From NCBI GenBank assembly GCA_902623785.1, contig CACNVG010000001.1:138714-202713 (forward strand): a stretch of 64,000 nucleotides of DNA. Direction: 5' to 3'. The notes beneath the pieces were generated by a model, which saw nothing but the letters and a program-made list of their open reading frames with translations, ran no database searches and was not told the DNA's origin. Source of the DNA: an uncultured Pelagibacteraceae bacterium. Lineage in GTDB: Bacteria > Pseudomonadota > Alphaproteobacteria > Pelagibacterales > Pelagibacteraceae. A program made the translations under genes and the position numbers. This document shows positions 1-10,959 of this stretch, in pieces (within the stretch, counting starts at the first letter, position 1; the number at the start of each line of letters is the position of its first letter).

Positions 1-1703
1 AACATAAAACCGCTCTTTGCAGTAAAAAAACTATTATAAGTACTTCCACTCTTTTTCATAGGGTATGATAAGTCGTAAAATAGTGAGCCATAATTTTCAG
101 AACTTACATCATTTTTGTAATCTGAGGAATTTTTGCCTTCAGAGGTTACGTTTTTAAAAAGAATATTAAATTTTCTTAAAAAACCAGATGTGCTTACCTT
201 TACATCGGATGAATATTTTAGGTCGTTTATTAAGACTTTTTCAAAAATATTTGTCTCAAAATTCTTATAAAACCCATTTGAAACTAGATCAATATTTCCA
301 TATTCACCTGATGAGAAATTTTTTGAAAAATTAAAACTTGGAAAAAGAAACTCATATTTATCACTAGAATTGTCTTTGGTTAAATCTTCAAAAGCTTGTA
401 TTTTTGTTTCAAAATTTACGTCATCACTATTTCCTCTAAAAATTATAAAAGAGTCTAGTAAAGATTGATCGCTATTAATTTCAGAAGATATTTTATGAGA
501 TTTTAAATATGTATCATGAGAGGTGGTTTCAAGATTCACTTCTAGTTCACTTATCTCAAAGGAATCTAAATCTAAATTTGCAAGTGTATTAGAAAAAAAG
601 TGAGTTTTTGAACTTGATCCTTTTTTTTTAATGCTAAAATCAGATACGTGAGAAGAATTTTCGTTAACTTGCCTATATTCATTTTGGAATAAACCCTCAT
701 TTTCAGAGAAAATTCTTGGTGAAAATGTAAAATCTTTATTTTCAGAAATTACTTTATAATATGGTACTTTTACAGACATGCCTAAATTAGAAGACTCAAT
801 AATTTCAGGAATTAAAAAACCTGACTGTCTTTTAACAGTCGGATCGGGATGAAAAAATTTAGGAAAATAAAAAATTGGTTTTTCATAAATTTCTAACCAA
901 GCATTTTTATAGTTGATAATTTTTTTTTCTTTATTATGTTCTATTTCTTGAGCTTTTAGTTGCCACGGTGGACAATCATTGTTTTTCTTACATGTTGTAA
1001 ATACTCCTTTTTTAATCATTGTTTTATTTCCATCTCCTAAAACATAATTTCCTTTTAATCTTGGGTCATTTTGAGAATTTCCAAAAGTATTTTTAAAAAA
1101 ATCTATTTCAACTCCATCTCCTATAAATTTGTTTTTTGAGAAATCGATAATTGCATTAGTAAACCTATATTCATTTTTTTCCGCATCTATAATTTTTATT
1201 TTATTTGTTTTTAATAATTTTTCTTTAATAAGATATTTTAGTTCCTCTATTTTAAAAAAGTTTCCAAAATTATCATTTATCTCAGTCGGGCTTTTAATAT
1301 TTATTTCGCCGATATCCTTTTCAAAAATAACTTCTTGAGTTTTTAGAAAATATCTTTTTTCAAGGTTAATTACAACATTCCCAGAAGAAACTAACTTTTC
1401 TTGTTTCTTATCATAATTTAACTTATCACTATTTATTTTAATATTTCTAATTGAGTCTGTCACAGTTATATTTCCTGAAGCTTTTAAAATCTGTAACACT
1501 TTATCATAATCCATGTTATCGGCATTAATAACAATATCTTTTCCAGAAATTATTTTAACACCATTTTCTGCAATAACTTTTCTATCTTTGTCTAAAATTT
1601 CTATTGAATTTGCCTCGAATTTAAGATCCTCAGCAAATGCAAAAGTACAAATCAACAAATTTAAAAAAATATAAATTAGATAATTCTGAGGTTTATTTTT
1701 CAT
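1..1703 (-). CDS. lptD: LPS-assembly protein LptD (OstA-like), C-terminus beyond window start
   Basis: Minus-strand reading from ATG (cat at 1701-1703) gives MKNKPQNYLIYIFLNLLICTFAFAEDLKFEANSIEILDKDRKVIAENGVKIISGKDIVINADNM..., a signal peptide plus OstA/LptA-like repeats; directly downstream of lptG/lptF. Not in ORF track because it runs off the edge. Confidence 0.8.
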   Translation of the reverse strand, partial: MKNKPQNYLIYIFLNLLICTFAFAEDLKFEANSIEILDKDRKVIAENGVKIISGKDIVINADNMDYDKVLQILKASGNITVTDSIRNIKINSDKLNYDKKQEKLVSSGNVVINLEKRYFLKTQEVIFEKDIGEINIKSPTEINDNFGNFFKIEELKYLIKEKLLKTNKIKIIDAEKNEYRFTNAIIDFSKNKFIGDGVEIDFFKNTFGNSQNDPRLKGNYVLGDGNKTMIKKGVFTTCKKNNDCPPWQLKAQEIEHNKEKKIINYKNAWLEIYEKPIFYFPKFFHPDPTVKRQSGFLIPEIIESSNLGMSVKVPYYKVISENKDFTFSPRIFSENEGLFQNEYRQVNENSSHVSDFSIKKKGSSSKTHFFSNTLANLDLDSFEISELEVNLETTSHDTYLKSHKISSEINSDQSLLDSFIIFRGNSDDVNFETKIQAFEDLTKDNSSDKYEFLFPSFNFSKNFSSGEYGNIDLVSNGFYKNFETNIFEKVLINDLKYSSDVKVSTSGFLRKFNILFKNVTSEGKNSSDYKNDVSSENYGSLFYDLSYPMKKSGSTYNSFFTAKSGFM

Positions 1704-2775
1704 TTATTCTCACAAGACTAATTAAGGATATCAAAGAAATCATTAACAATGGTATCCATATTGATATCATTACTGGTATTTGTTCATTTTTTCCAAGTTC
1801 CTCAAAAAAGAAACTTAAGTAATAAATTATGACAGAAATTAGGATACCAAAAATCAGATGAAAAATTTTTGATCTATTTTGCTTAATATTCATCATTATT
1901 GCTGACGCTAATATTGTCATTAGTGTCAAATAAACGGGGAAAGCTAGTATTTTTTGCAATGCCGAATTAACCTCTATTGAAGAATAATTTATATCTTCAT
2001 ATTTCTTTTTAAGTTTTCCTAATTCGAAAATTGATAACGATGTCAGGTTCGAAAATAATGAATTTATATCCTCAAAGTTTATATTAGTTATTAATTCATA
2101 ATCTTTAATTATTTGATTTGAAGAAATCTCATTATTTATAATTCCTTTTTTAATCTTCCAATTTTTTTTTTCTATTAATACTTCTTTGCTTGAAATATTT
2201 TGGAGAAAATTAAACTTTTCATCAAATTGTATTATATCTACATTTTTTAAATACTTATTGTCTAGTTTTTCCGCATTCACAATACTAGTTACTCCTCTAT
2301 TTTCGTCCTTAATCCAAATTCCGTTTTCAGTAATTACAGCGAGGTATTTATTATCTTTTGCGTAAGAGTTTTTAATATTTAAGTAAGAGTGTTTTAAATT
2401 AGACGATAAATTGTAAAAAATAGTAACTATTAACACACCAACTAAAAAACTTATCGTAGAAAGCAATGATATAATTTTAAGATTACTCAAACCAAAGTTT
2501 TTGAAAGCAACATTTTCATTTTGCTCGATTAATCTTATAAAAAAAAATTGTGTTGCAATCAAAAAAATAAATGGGAATATTTCAAAAATAATTGATGGAA
2601 TATTTAGAAATGTTAAAAATATCGGCAATGTTAAAGATACTTCAAGATCTTTGAAAAAATTAATCTCTTCAAATATATTTAGAATAAATGCTAACCCGAT
2701 AAAAATAAAAACTGCTTTTATGAAAGTTATCAAAAAGGTTTTTCCTAAATAATTTTGGTATACTTTAAAGATCAT
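1693..2775 (-). CDS. lptG: LPS export ABC transporter permease LptG
   Basis: 360-aa YjgP/YjgQ-type membrane protein adjacent to a second paralog (LptF) and LptD. Confidence 0.85.
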   Translation of the reverse strand: MIFKVYQNYLGKTFLITFIKAVFIFIGLAFILNIFEEINFFKDLEVSLTLPIFLTFLNIPSIIFEIFPFIFLIATQFFFIRLIEQNENVAFKNFGLSNLKIISLLSTISFLVGVLIVTIFYNLSSNLKHSYLNIKNSYAKDNKYLAVITENGIWIKDENRGVTSIVNAEKLDNKYLKNVDIIQFDEKFNFLQNISSKEVLIEKKNWKIKKGIINNEISSNQIIKDYELITNINFEDINSLFSNLTSLSIFELGKLKKKYEDINYSSIEVNSALQKILAFPVYLTLMTILASAIMMNIKQNRSKIFHLIFGILISVIIYYLSFFFEELGKNEQIPVMISIWIPLLMISLISLISLVRINEK

Positions 2776-3917
2776 GATGTTTTAGAAATTGACTCCTTGC
2801 TATAAAAAAAATAAAGAAGAAAAAATAAAAATAAAGGCAATACTATTATCATTAAGTTTTGCGCTAAATCTATAGAAAAAAATTTTATAGATATTTCTGA
2901 TAAAGATAAAAATATAATACCTGAAGTGAAAATTTTTATTTTATATTTTGTATATCCAATAGAATTTTTAGATTTTACTAATAATAAACAAGCTATTACA
3001 GCGAGCAATGGAATATAAAAAGGTTTAAATACTCTACTAAAAAACTCTTGGGCTACATTGTTAAGCTGCTTTGTCGTGTTAGAGCATTGAAAGGTATATG
3101 AGCTACTGTCTTGTAAGATTACATTTGTTCTTTGATCCTCTGTGGCGAATAAACACTTAGTAAGAATTCTAAAATCAATTTCTTGTAGTTTAGGGAATTT
3201 AGTCGTTTTCGAACTATATTGAGATAAATTTATCTGAGTTTTATTAAAGTCAAAAACTGTGGTTTTACCTTTATTGATATTTAATATTTTTCCATCATTT
3301 AAAATTAAGATATTTTCGTCGTTGGCAATGGAAAAAAATCCATTTTTTGCATAAATAATTCTTGAGTCAGTCTTATTATATTCGTCTTTTATTATTATAT
3401 TTTCAAATTCACCATTTACATTTTTTTTATCAATATAGATAGTTAACTTTTCAACAGTATCCATAAACTTTTTTGGTTTCATGAGTGCAGGAAGAAATTC
3501 TATATTTGATTGTCTTATAAACGAGCGAGCCTTATCCTGAGTGAAAGGTACTATAAAAATATTCATTATCAGTTGTATCATTAAAAAAAATAATGAATAA
3601 TTTATAATAACATTTAAGAAAGATTTTTTTTTGATACCATTAGACCAAAATATAAGTATTTGGTTTTGTTCCTCGTATTTAACAAGTGTAAAAAATACAG
3701 AGAAAAAAAACATAAATGGTAGAAGTTTATTGAATATTTTTGGAAGACTTAAAAGGGTATAAAAAAAATATACTTTAAACCCATGACCATCTTCAGTTAC
3801 AAAACCTAGATAATTAACAGCTTGAATTACCCACACAATTAGTGCGACAGAACTACAGGATAATAAAAAAAATATTGTTGTTTCTAACAAAAAATTTTTA
3901 AAAATAATTTTTTTCAT
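2772..3917 (-). CDS. lptF: LPS export ABC transporter permease LptF
   Basis: 381-aa YjgP/YjgQ family membrane protein; overlaps lptG by 4 nt. Confidence 0.85.
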   Translation of the reverse strand: MKKIIFKNFLLETTIFFLLSCSSVALIVWVIQAVNYLGFVTEDGHGFKVYFFYTLLSLPKIFNKLLPFMFFFSVFFTLVKYEEQNQILIFWSNGIKKKSFLNVIINYSLFFLMIQLIMNIFIVPFTQDKARSFIRQSNIEFLPALMKPKKFMDTVEKLTIYIDKKNVNGEFENIIIKDEYNKTDSRIIYAKNGFFSIANDENILILNDGKILNINKGKTTVFDFNKTQINLSQYSSKTTKFPKLQEIDFRILTKCLFATEDQRTNVILQDSSSYTFQCSNTTKQLNNVAQEFFSRVFKPFYIPLLAVIACLLLVKSKNSIGYTKYKIKIFTSGIIFLSLSEISIKFFSIDLAQNLMIIVLPLFLFFLLYFFYSKESISKTS

Positions 3918-3973
3918 TGAAATTTTATAAAATAAACATATACACGTTTTAGTAGAAAATTGAACATAAAATT

Positions 3974-5434
3974 ATGCAATTAAAAGAAAATTATTTATCA
4001 CAAGGAAAATTAAGCAGGATAAAAGGCTGCATAGCATTTTTTACAAATGAAAAATTTGATTTTGGACATTTTAAAAAATTTTTTCCATTAAGTGACATTC
4101 AAATAATTAAAGATATCTTAAAAAATAAGAAAATTAAAAAAGACCATTATTCGTTTAATCTAAATTCAACACAAAAAATTATAATGATTTCATTAAAAAA
4201 AGGGTCTTCTTCTAATGAGATTGAAAAATCAGGTGGAATCTTTTTTGATTATTTAATTAAAGAAGATATTTCTGAAGTGCATATAGTCTCAGAAACAATT
4301 TTAATAAATCAAAAAATTGATAAAATATACGAGTTTATTCATGGTATGAAATTAAAATCATATTCTTTTGACAAGTATAAATCAAAAAAAGGCATTAAAT
4401 TACTTAAAATGAATATTCTTATGGTAAAAAAAATTAATAAAGAAATAAAAAAAAGATTTAATGCTTTAGAACAAGGAGTGAATTACACAAAAGATTTGGT
4501 ATCTGAACCAGGAAATATTTTACATCCAGATGAATATGCAAAAAGACTACTTAAATTAAAAAAGATTGGATTAAAGGTTACAGTTTATGATGAAAAAAAA
4601 TTAAAAAAACTTGGTTGCAATGCTTTAGTGGGCGTTGGTCAGGGAAGTGTGAGAGGATCTTATTTAGTTACTTTAGAATGGAATGGAAAAAAATCTAGTT
4701 CAAAACCATTAGCTTTTGTTGGTAAAGGTGTCTGTTTTGATACAGGAGGAATATCTTTAAAACCAGCTAGGTTTATGGAAGATATGACTTATGACATGGC
4801 AGGATCAGCTGTCGTTGTTGGTCTAATGAAAAATTTAGCACTAAGAAAAGCTAAAGTAAAAGCGGTTGGTGTTGTTGGATTGGTTGAAAATATGCCAGGT
4901 GGCAATGCGCAGAGACCGGGTGATATTGTAAAGTCCTATAGTGGAAAAACAATAGAGATTTTAAACACTGATGCTGAGGGAAGACTAGTACTAGCAGATG
5001 CAATAACTTTTACTGAAAAAAAATTTAAACCTAATTTAATAGTTGATTTAGCAACCTTAACTGGTGCAATAGTTGTAGCACTTGGATCTGAGTATGCTGG
5101 ACTTTTTTCGAATGACGATAAGTTGTCAAAACAAATCCATCAAGCAGGTGAAAAAGTAGGAGAGAAGGCATGGCGATTACCTTTACACGAAAATTATAAC
5201 AAACTAATGAATTCAAAAAATGCAGATATGCAAAATATAAACTATGTTGGTGGAGCAGGATCTACAACTGCCGCTGAATTTTTACAAAGGTTTATACTTA
5301 ATAATACTCCTTGGGCTCACCTTGATATTGCAGGCATGGCATTTTCAAAATATGCGGGAGCTTTAAATTCTGGAGGAGCTACAGGCTATGGCGTTAGACT
5401 TTTAAATAAATTTATAGAAGACAACTATGAGTGA
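3974..5434 (+). CDS. pepA: Leucyl aminopeptidase (M17)
   Basis: M17 motifs KGVCFDTGGISLKP and NTDAEGRLVLADA. Confidence 0.95.
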   Translation: MQLKENYLSQGKLSRIKGCIAFFTNEKFDFGHFKKFFPLSDIQIIKDILKNKKIKKDHYSFNLNSTQKIIMISLKKGSSSNEIEKSGGIFFDYLIKEDISEVHIVSETILINQKIDKIYEFIHGMKLKSYSFDKYKSKKGIKLLKMNILMVKKINKEIKKRFNALEQGVNYTKDLVSEPGNILHPDEYAKRLLKLKKIGLKVTVYDEKKLKKLGCNALVGVGQGSVRGSYLVTLEWNGKKSSSKPLAFVGKGVCFDTGGISLKPARFMEDMTYDMAGSAVVVGLMKNLALRKAKVKAVGVVGLVENMPGGNAQRPGDIVKSYSGKTIEILNTDAEGRLVLADAITFTEKKFKPNLIVDLATLTGAIVVALGSEYAGLFSNDDKLSKQIHQAGEKVGEKAWRLPLHENYNKLMNSKNADMQNINYVGGAGSTTAAEFLQRFILNNTPWAHLDIAGMAFSKYAGALNSGGATGYGVRLLNKFIEDNYE

Positions 5435-5837
5435 TACAGAACAAACATTATCAATTATCAAACCAGATGCTGTAGAGAGAAATTTAGAAGAACCAATTAA
5501 AGAACTATTTATAAAAAATAGTTTTAAAATAGTTAAGCAAAAAAAAGTTCAATTAGATAAAAAAGATGCTGAGCTATTTTATAAAGTTCATGAAACTAAA
5601 CCATTTTATAACGAACTTTGTACTTATTTATCCTCAGGACCCATTTTAGTGATGATACTAGAAAAGACTAATGCTGTATCAGAAAACAGAAGATTAATGG
5701 GTTCGACAGATCCTAAAAAAGCTGAGGAGGGAACAATTAGAAAAAAATATGGACTATCAATTGATAAAAATTCTGTGCATGGTTCAGATAGTCAAGAAAA
5801 TGCCCAAACTGAAATAAATTTTTTTTTTAAAAATTAG
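5427..5837 (+). CDS. ndk: Nucleoside diphosphate kinase
   Basis: TLSIIKPDAVERN and KYGLSIDKNSVHGSDSQENAQTEI (active-site NxxHGSDS). Confidence 0.95.
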   Translation: MSDTEQTLSIIKPDAVERNLEEPIKELFIKNSFKIVKQKKVQLDKKDAELFYKVHETKPFYNELCTYLSSGPILVMILEKTNAVSENRRLMGSTDPKKAEEGTIRKKYGLSIDKNSVHGSDSQENAQTEINFFFKN

Positions 5838-6399
5838 AAATTACTTTTTCTATAGCTTTAGAATAAGCTTCATGTTCTAGTTTTAAAACCTTTCTCTCCA
5901 GAGTTTTTATTGTATCTTTTTTTTTGATTTTTAATTTTTTTTTTAAAATAATTTTTCCATCATCCACTTTTTTTGATACAAAATGTACGCTGCAACCAGT
6001 ATATTTTTCTTTTGCTTTTAAAACTCTTTGGTGGGTGTTAAGCCCTTTAAATTTCGGCAATAGTGATGGATGAATATTGATTATTTTTTTTTTAAATCTA
6101 TTTAAGAAATATGGATTGAGTATTTTCATAAAACCTGCCAAGCATATAAGCATTACTCTCTTTTTTTTTAAAATCTTAAAAATTTTATTTACGATAAGTT
6201 TTGAATCAAAATTTTCGAAAATTAAAGATGGTATTTTATTGTTTTTAGCGTGACGCAAACCTTTAGCATCTTTATTATTTGAAATAACTAACGCTACCTT
6301 AAAGTTAAATTTTTTCTTTTTTGAATTAATGATTAAAGCTTTTAGATTTGAGCCTCTACCAGAGATAAAAACAGCAATATTTACTTTATTTTTACTCAA
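5827..6399 (-). CDS. purN: Phosphoribosylglycinamide formyltransferase
   Basis: FISGRGSNLKAL and NIHPSLLPKFKGLNTHQRVL; paired with purM. Confidence 0.93.
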   Translation of the reverse strand: MSKNKVNIAVFISGRGSNLKALIINSKKKKFNFKVALVISNNKDAKGLRHAKNNKIPSLIFENFDSKLIVNKIFKILKKKRVMLICLAGFMKILNPYFLNRFKKKIINIHPSLLPKFKGLNTHQRVLKAKEKYTGCSVHFVSKKVDDGKIILKKKLKIKKKDTIKTLERKVLKLEHEAYSKAIEKVISNF

Positions 6400-6400
6400 T

Positions 6401-7426
6401 TTACCAAGAAACTTTGCCCTTATAATGGACTTTAATTTTTTTTTTTATAATTCTCCCAATTATATATGGTTTATAAGTATTGGAAAAAATTTTCTTAACT
6501 TCATTTATTTTATTTTTATTCAAAATTAAACAAAAACCGACCCCACAGTTAAAAGTTCTTAACATTTCTTTATCGCTTACTCCCATAAGCTTTAACCATT
6601 TAAATATTTTAAGGGTTTTTAAATATGTTAAATTAATTTCTGCACACAAATTATTTGGTATTACTCTTTCTATATTTTCAGCAATTCCCCCTCCAGTTAT
6701 ATTAACACAACCATTAATCAAGTTTTTATCAAACATTTTAGAAAGTTCTTTGACATAAATCTTTGTTGGTCTTAAAAGTTCTTTTTTTAAAAAACTATTT
6801 TTTTTAATATTAATTTTTTTTTTCTTTAAAATATTTCTCACTAATGAATATCCATTTGAATGAATGCCATTAGATGGTATAGCTAAGATATAGTCATTCC
6901 TCTTAATTTTATTTTTACCTATAATTTTATTTTTATCTACCACACCCAAAGAAAAACCCGCCAGGTCAAACTTATCTTTAGAGTATGTTCCTGGCATTTC
7001 AGCTGTTTCACCACCAACTAATTGACAATTACTTTGATCACACCCTTTTTTAATACCTTTTATTATTTTTTTTAGTTTTGAAAGATTTATTTTATCAATT
7101 GAAATATAATCTAAAAAAATTAATGGCTTTGCACCTTGTACTAAGATATCGTTTACACACATAGCAACAAGATCAATTCCAATTGTATCAAATTTTTTTA
7201 AAGTGTTTGCTATCTCTAATTTTGTACCAACACCATCCGTGCTTGCAACTAACAAGGGATTAACAAACTTTTTAGGGATTGCAGTTATTGATCCAAAACC
7301 CCCAATATTTTTAAATTTGTTCTTTGAATTTCCTTTTTTTGTTAAGTTTGATATAAATTTGATAAACTTATTTGATGCATTTATGTTTACTCCGCTTTTT
7401 TGGTATGTAAATTTATCTTTTTTCAT
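6401..7426 (-). CDS. purM: Phosphoribosylformylglycinamidine cyclo-ligase
   Basis: ASTDGVGTKLEIA, LVGGETAEMPGTY, NITGGGIAENIERV. Confidence 0.95.
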   Translation of the reverse strand: MKKDKFTYQKSGVNINASNKFIKFISNLTKKGNSKNKFKNIGGFGSITAIPKKFVNPLLVASTDGVGTKLEIANTLKKFDTIGIDLVAMCVNDILVQGAKPLIFLDYISIDKINLSKLKKIIKGIKKGCDQSNCQLVGGETAEMPGTYSKDKFDLAGFSLGVVDKNKIIGKNKIKRNDYILAIPSNGIHSNGYSLVRNILKKKKINIKKNSFLKKELLRPTKIYVKELSKMFDKNLINGCVNITGGGIAENIERVIPNNLCAEINLTYLKTLKIFKWLKLMGVSDKEMLRTFNCGVGFCLILNKNKINEVKKIFSNTYKPYIIGRIIKKKIKVHYKGKVSW

Positions 7427-7434
7427 TATTTAAA

Positions 7435-8511
7435 ATGTATTTTAAAAACTTATTTCCGAGAAAGTTATCTTATCCAGTTTTAGTTTTATTTATACTACTT
7501 TTTGTAATTTTCTACCCATCTTTATCAATCAGTAAAATTTTTAAAATTCAAGATATTCAGATTGAAGAACCATTTAATTTAGATTTTGATAAAGAAAAAG
7601 TAATTAATAAAGCATTTGTCATAGCCTTTGATGAATTAGTCTCAAGTTTAATTACGTCAAAAGATCAAAATAAGATTAAAAATACCAGCCTTCAGGATAT
7701 TAAGTATCTCATTGATTCATTCACAATAAATAATGAACAATTTCAAAATAAGAACTATTTAGTAAATCTTGATGTTAACTTTAACAAACCAAATATCCTA
7801 AATTTTTTTGAAAAAAAAAATATTTTTCCATCAATTTTCAAAAAAAAAAACTTTTTAACAATTTTGATTTTAATAGACAATGACGAAAACAAAGTTCTTC
7901 TTTTTGAAAAAAATCCTTTTTATAGAAATTGGAATCAATCTGAAGATCAAAGTTCACAAATTAACTTTGTTTTACATGAAGATGACTTGTTTGATTTAAA
8001 AATGATAAATGAAAATAAAGACGACATAGAAAATTTTAAGTTTGATGAAATTATTAAAAAATATGACTTAAAAGATTATATTGTTTCAATTTATTTTAAA
8101 AACAAAAATAAAATTAATGTTTTATCAAAAATATTTTTTAATAACCAAATGAAAATTTTTAATTTATCATATAATGAAATTAGTAATTTAGAGGATCAAA
8201 AAGTGAATCTAATTATAAGAGAAAATAAAATTTTATTTGAGGATGTATGGAAAAAAGCAAATCAAATCAATACATCTATAAAACTTCCGATAAATTTAAT
8301 AATAAATTCAAAAGAAACAAACAAAATTTTAGAACTTGAAAAATATTTAAATGAAATTGACCTTGTTTCGAATTTTTTTGTAACAAACTTTAACAATCAA
8401 GAGACAACTTACAAGATTATTTTTAATGGTAGACCAGATCAATTTTTAGCTTTAATGGAAGAAAATCAATTTTATTTAAATATCGATGAAAAAATATGGA
8501 AAGTAAAATAA
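7435..8511 (+). CDS. DUF2066-like protein of unknown function
   Basis: 358-aa ORF with N-terminal hydrophobic segment; located between purM and a DnaA-like gene as in other alphaproteobacteria. Confidence 0.55.
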   Translation: MYFKNLFPRKLSYPVLVLFILLFVIFYPSLSISKIFKIQDIQIEEPFNLDFDKEKVINKAFVIAFDELVSSLITSKDQNKIKNTSLQDIKYLIDSFTINNEQFQNKNYLVNLDVNFNKPNILNFFEKKNIFPSIFKKKNFLTILILIDNDENKVLLFEKNPFYRNWNQSEDQSSQINFVLHEDDLFDLKMINENKDDIENFKFDEIIKKYDLKDYIVSIYFKNKNKINVLSKIFFNNQMKIFNLSYNEISNLEDQKVNLIIRENKILFEDVWKKANQINTSIKLPINLIINSKETNKILELEKYLNEIDLVSNFFVTNFNNQETTYKIIFNGRPDQFLALMEENQFYLNIDEKIWKVK

Positions 8512-9170
8512 AAGATCTAAGACAGCAAATTTTTAAATTTAAAAATAATAATGACTTTAATAAAAGTGATTTTTTTGTAAGTCAAAGTAATTTTTTTGCG
8601 TACAATTTGTTGAATAGTTGGCCTAAATGGGAAAAAAAGTTTATCAATGTTTTTGGAGAAAAAAAGTCCGGAAAAAGTCATTTGACTAATATCTTTTTAG
8701 AGGACAAAGGTGGAATTAAAATTTTATGCAAAAATCTTGATTTACACTTTCTAGATAATTTAAAGAATTATGAAAATATTGTTTTAGAGGATTTTGAGCC
8801 AAACTGCGATGAAAAACTAGTTTATTCTTTGTTAGATCTGGTCGAGAAAAATAATAAATATTTAATATTAACATCATCTAAAGCCGTAAATACAATGAAT
8901 TTTAATTTAAATGACTTAAAGTCGAGATTAAAAAACTGTTTAGTAGCTGAAATGACTAACCCAGATGATGATTTAGTATATGCCTTATTAATAAAAAATC
9001 TATCTGATAATCAACTGGTTTTAGATAATAAAATAATTAATTTTATAATTCAAAGAATACCAAGATCATATGGTAAAATATCAGATTTTATATGTACAAT
9101 TGATGAAATTAGTTTAAAAAAAAAAAAACCTATAAATTTGAAAATAATAAAAGAATTATTAAGGACTTAA
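8496..9170 (+). CDS. DnaA-related regulatory protein (Hda/HdaA-like)
   Basis: P-loop GEKKSGKSHLTNIF, short DnaA AAA+ like ORF without the DnaA DNA-binding domain; overlaps previous ORF. Confidence 0.7.
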   Translation: MESKIKDLRQQIFKFKNNNDFNKSDFFVSQSNFFAYNLLNSWPKWEKKFINVFGEKKSGKSHLTNIFLEDKGGIKILCKNLDLHFLDNLKNYENIVLEDFEPNCDEKLVYSLLDLVEKNNKYLILTSSKAVNTMNFNLNDLKSRLKNCLVAEMTNPDDDLVYALLIKNLSDNQLVLDNKIINFIIQRIPRSYGKISDFICTIDEISLKKKKPINLKIIKELLRT

Positions 9171-9171
9171 A

Positions 9172-10959
9172 TTGAATAAATATAGAACTCATACATGTGG
9201 AGAATTATCAAAAAATAATAAAAATGAAAGAGTTTTACTATCAGGATGGATTAATAAAAAGAGAGATCATGGTAACCTGTTGTTTATAGATTTGAGAGAT
9301 AATTACGGTTTAACACAATGCGTTGTAGACAATAAGAATAAAAATTTTAAAGAATTAGAGAAGCTTCAACTTGAAACGGTTATCAAAATTGATGGAAAAG
9401 TCTTAGAGAGAGAAGATCAGACAATAAACAAAGACCTTTCAACTGGTGAGATAGAAGTTTCAATCATATCATATGAAGTTTTGGGTAAGACAAAAGAATT
9501 GCCATTACCTGTTTTTTCTGATCAGGAATATTCAGAGGAAATCAGGTTGAAATACAGATTTTTGGATTTAAGAAGAAAACAAATTCACAATAATATAAAT
9601 TTAAGATCGAAAGTTATTTCATTTATCAGAAAAGAGATGGAGAGTATGAATTTTTACGAATTTCAAACTCCTATACTTACTTCATCTAGTCCAGAAGGTG
9701 CGAGGGATTTCTTAGTTCCAAGTAGATTAAATCCTGGGAAATTTTATGCCCTTCCACAAGCGCCACAACAATTTAAACAACTTATAATGATTTCAGGATT
9801 TGATAAATATTTCCAAATCGCACCATGTTTTAGAGACGAAGATGCAAGAGCTGACAGAAGCCCAGGAGAATTTTATCAATTAGATATAGAAATGTCATTT
9901 GTTGAACAGGAAGACATTTTTAAAGTTGTTGAAAAACTATTTATTAAACTTTTTAAAGAATTTTCAAATAAAAAAATTCTAAACACTAAATTTCCTAAAA
10001 TAAAATACGAGGAGTCATTACTTAAGTTCGGAACAGATAAACCAGATTTAAGAAATCCACTTATAATAAAAGATATATCAGATATTTTTTCAAGAGATGA
10101 CGTAAAATTTGATTTATTTAAGAAACTTACAAAACAAGGAAAAATTGTAAGATCTATAATCGCTCCTGGCACAAGAGACAAACCAAGAAGTTTTTTTGAC
10201 AATATTGACAAATGGGCAAAGGATGAAGGTTCAAATGGGTTGGCTTATTTTACTTTTCTTAAAGAAGGTGGAAAAATTTCAGGAAAAGGTCCTGTAGGTA
10301 AATTCTTTTCGAACGAAGCATGTGAAGAACTTATGAAGATTTGTGAAGCAAAAGATGGAGATAGTATTTTTATGTCATGTGGCGAAAAAAAAGATGTTGA
10401 AAATATCCTGTCTTTAGCAAGAAAAAAAATAGCAGAAGATTTGAATTTAATATCTGAAGATGCTTTTGCTTTTTGTTGGATAGTCGATTACCCTATGTTT
10501 GAATTAGATGAAAAAACGAATAAAATTAAGTTTAGTCATAATCCTTTTTCAATGCCTCAAGGTGATACTGAAAAATTAGATTTATCAAGACCTCTTAATA
10601 TAAAAGCTTATCAATATGATATTGTTTGTAACGGCATTGAGCTTTCTTCAGGCGCAATAAGGAATCATAAACCTGATCTGATGTATAAACTATTTGATTT
10701 AGCAGGGTACAATAAAAAGCAGGTAGATGAAAAATTTAGTGGAATGATTAATGCTTTGAGTTACGGAGCACCTCCTCACGGTGGCATAGCACCTGGCATC
10801 GATAGGTTAGTCATGTTAATAGCTAATGAAAAAAATATCAGAGAAATTACGATGTTCCCGATGAACCAAAACGCTCAAGATCTTATGATGAATGCCCCTT
10901 CTGAAATTGATGATCACCAACTTAAAGAATTAAAATTAAGTATCAATAAAAAAAAATAA
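9172..10959 (+). CDS. aspS: Aspartyl-tRNA synthetase
   Basis: MNKYRTHTCGELSKNNKNERVLLSGWINKKRDHGNLLFIDLRD, GIAPGIDRLVMLIA; probable TTG start. Confidence 0.96.
   Translation: MNKYRTHTCGELSKNNKNERVLLSGWINKKRDHGNLLFIDLRDNYGLTQCVVDNKNKNFKELEKLQLETVIKIDGKVLEREDQTINKDLSTGEIEVSIISYEVLGKTKELPLPVFSDQEYSEEIRLKYRFLDLRRKQIHNNINLRSKVISFIRKEMESMNFYEFQTPILTSSSPEGARDFLVPSRLNPGKFYALPQAPQQFKQLIMISGFDKYFQIAPCFRDEDARADRSPGEFYQLDIEMSFVEQEDIFKVVEKLFIKLFKEFSNKKILNTKFPKIKYEESLLKFGTDKPDLRNPLIIKDISDIFSRDDVKFDLFKKLTKQGKIVRSIIAPGTRDKPRSFFDNIDKWAKDEGSNGLAYFTFLKEGGKISGKGPVGKFFSNEACEELMKICEAKDGDSIFMSCGEKKDVENILSLARKKIAEDLNLISEDAFAFCWIVDYPMFELDEKTNKIKFSHNPFSMPQGDTEKLDLSRPLNIKAYQYDIVCNGIELSSGAIRNHKPDLMYKLFDLAGYNKKQVDEKFSGMINALSYGAPPHGGIAPGIDRLVMLIANEKNIREITMFPMNQNAQDLMMNAPSEIDDHQLKELKLSINKKK

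Noticed and set aside
1129-1338. Plus-strand ORFs 1129..1338, 1637..1822 and 2501..2752
   Set aside because: Antisense to lptD/lptG; AT-rich spurious translations.
9876-10211. 111-aa antisense ORF within aspS
   Set aside because: Shadow ORF opposite a clearly conserved synthetase; same reasoning applies to other antisense ORFs such as 5031..5216, 13405..13737, 28616..28969, 31079..31303, 58957..59310.
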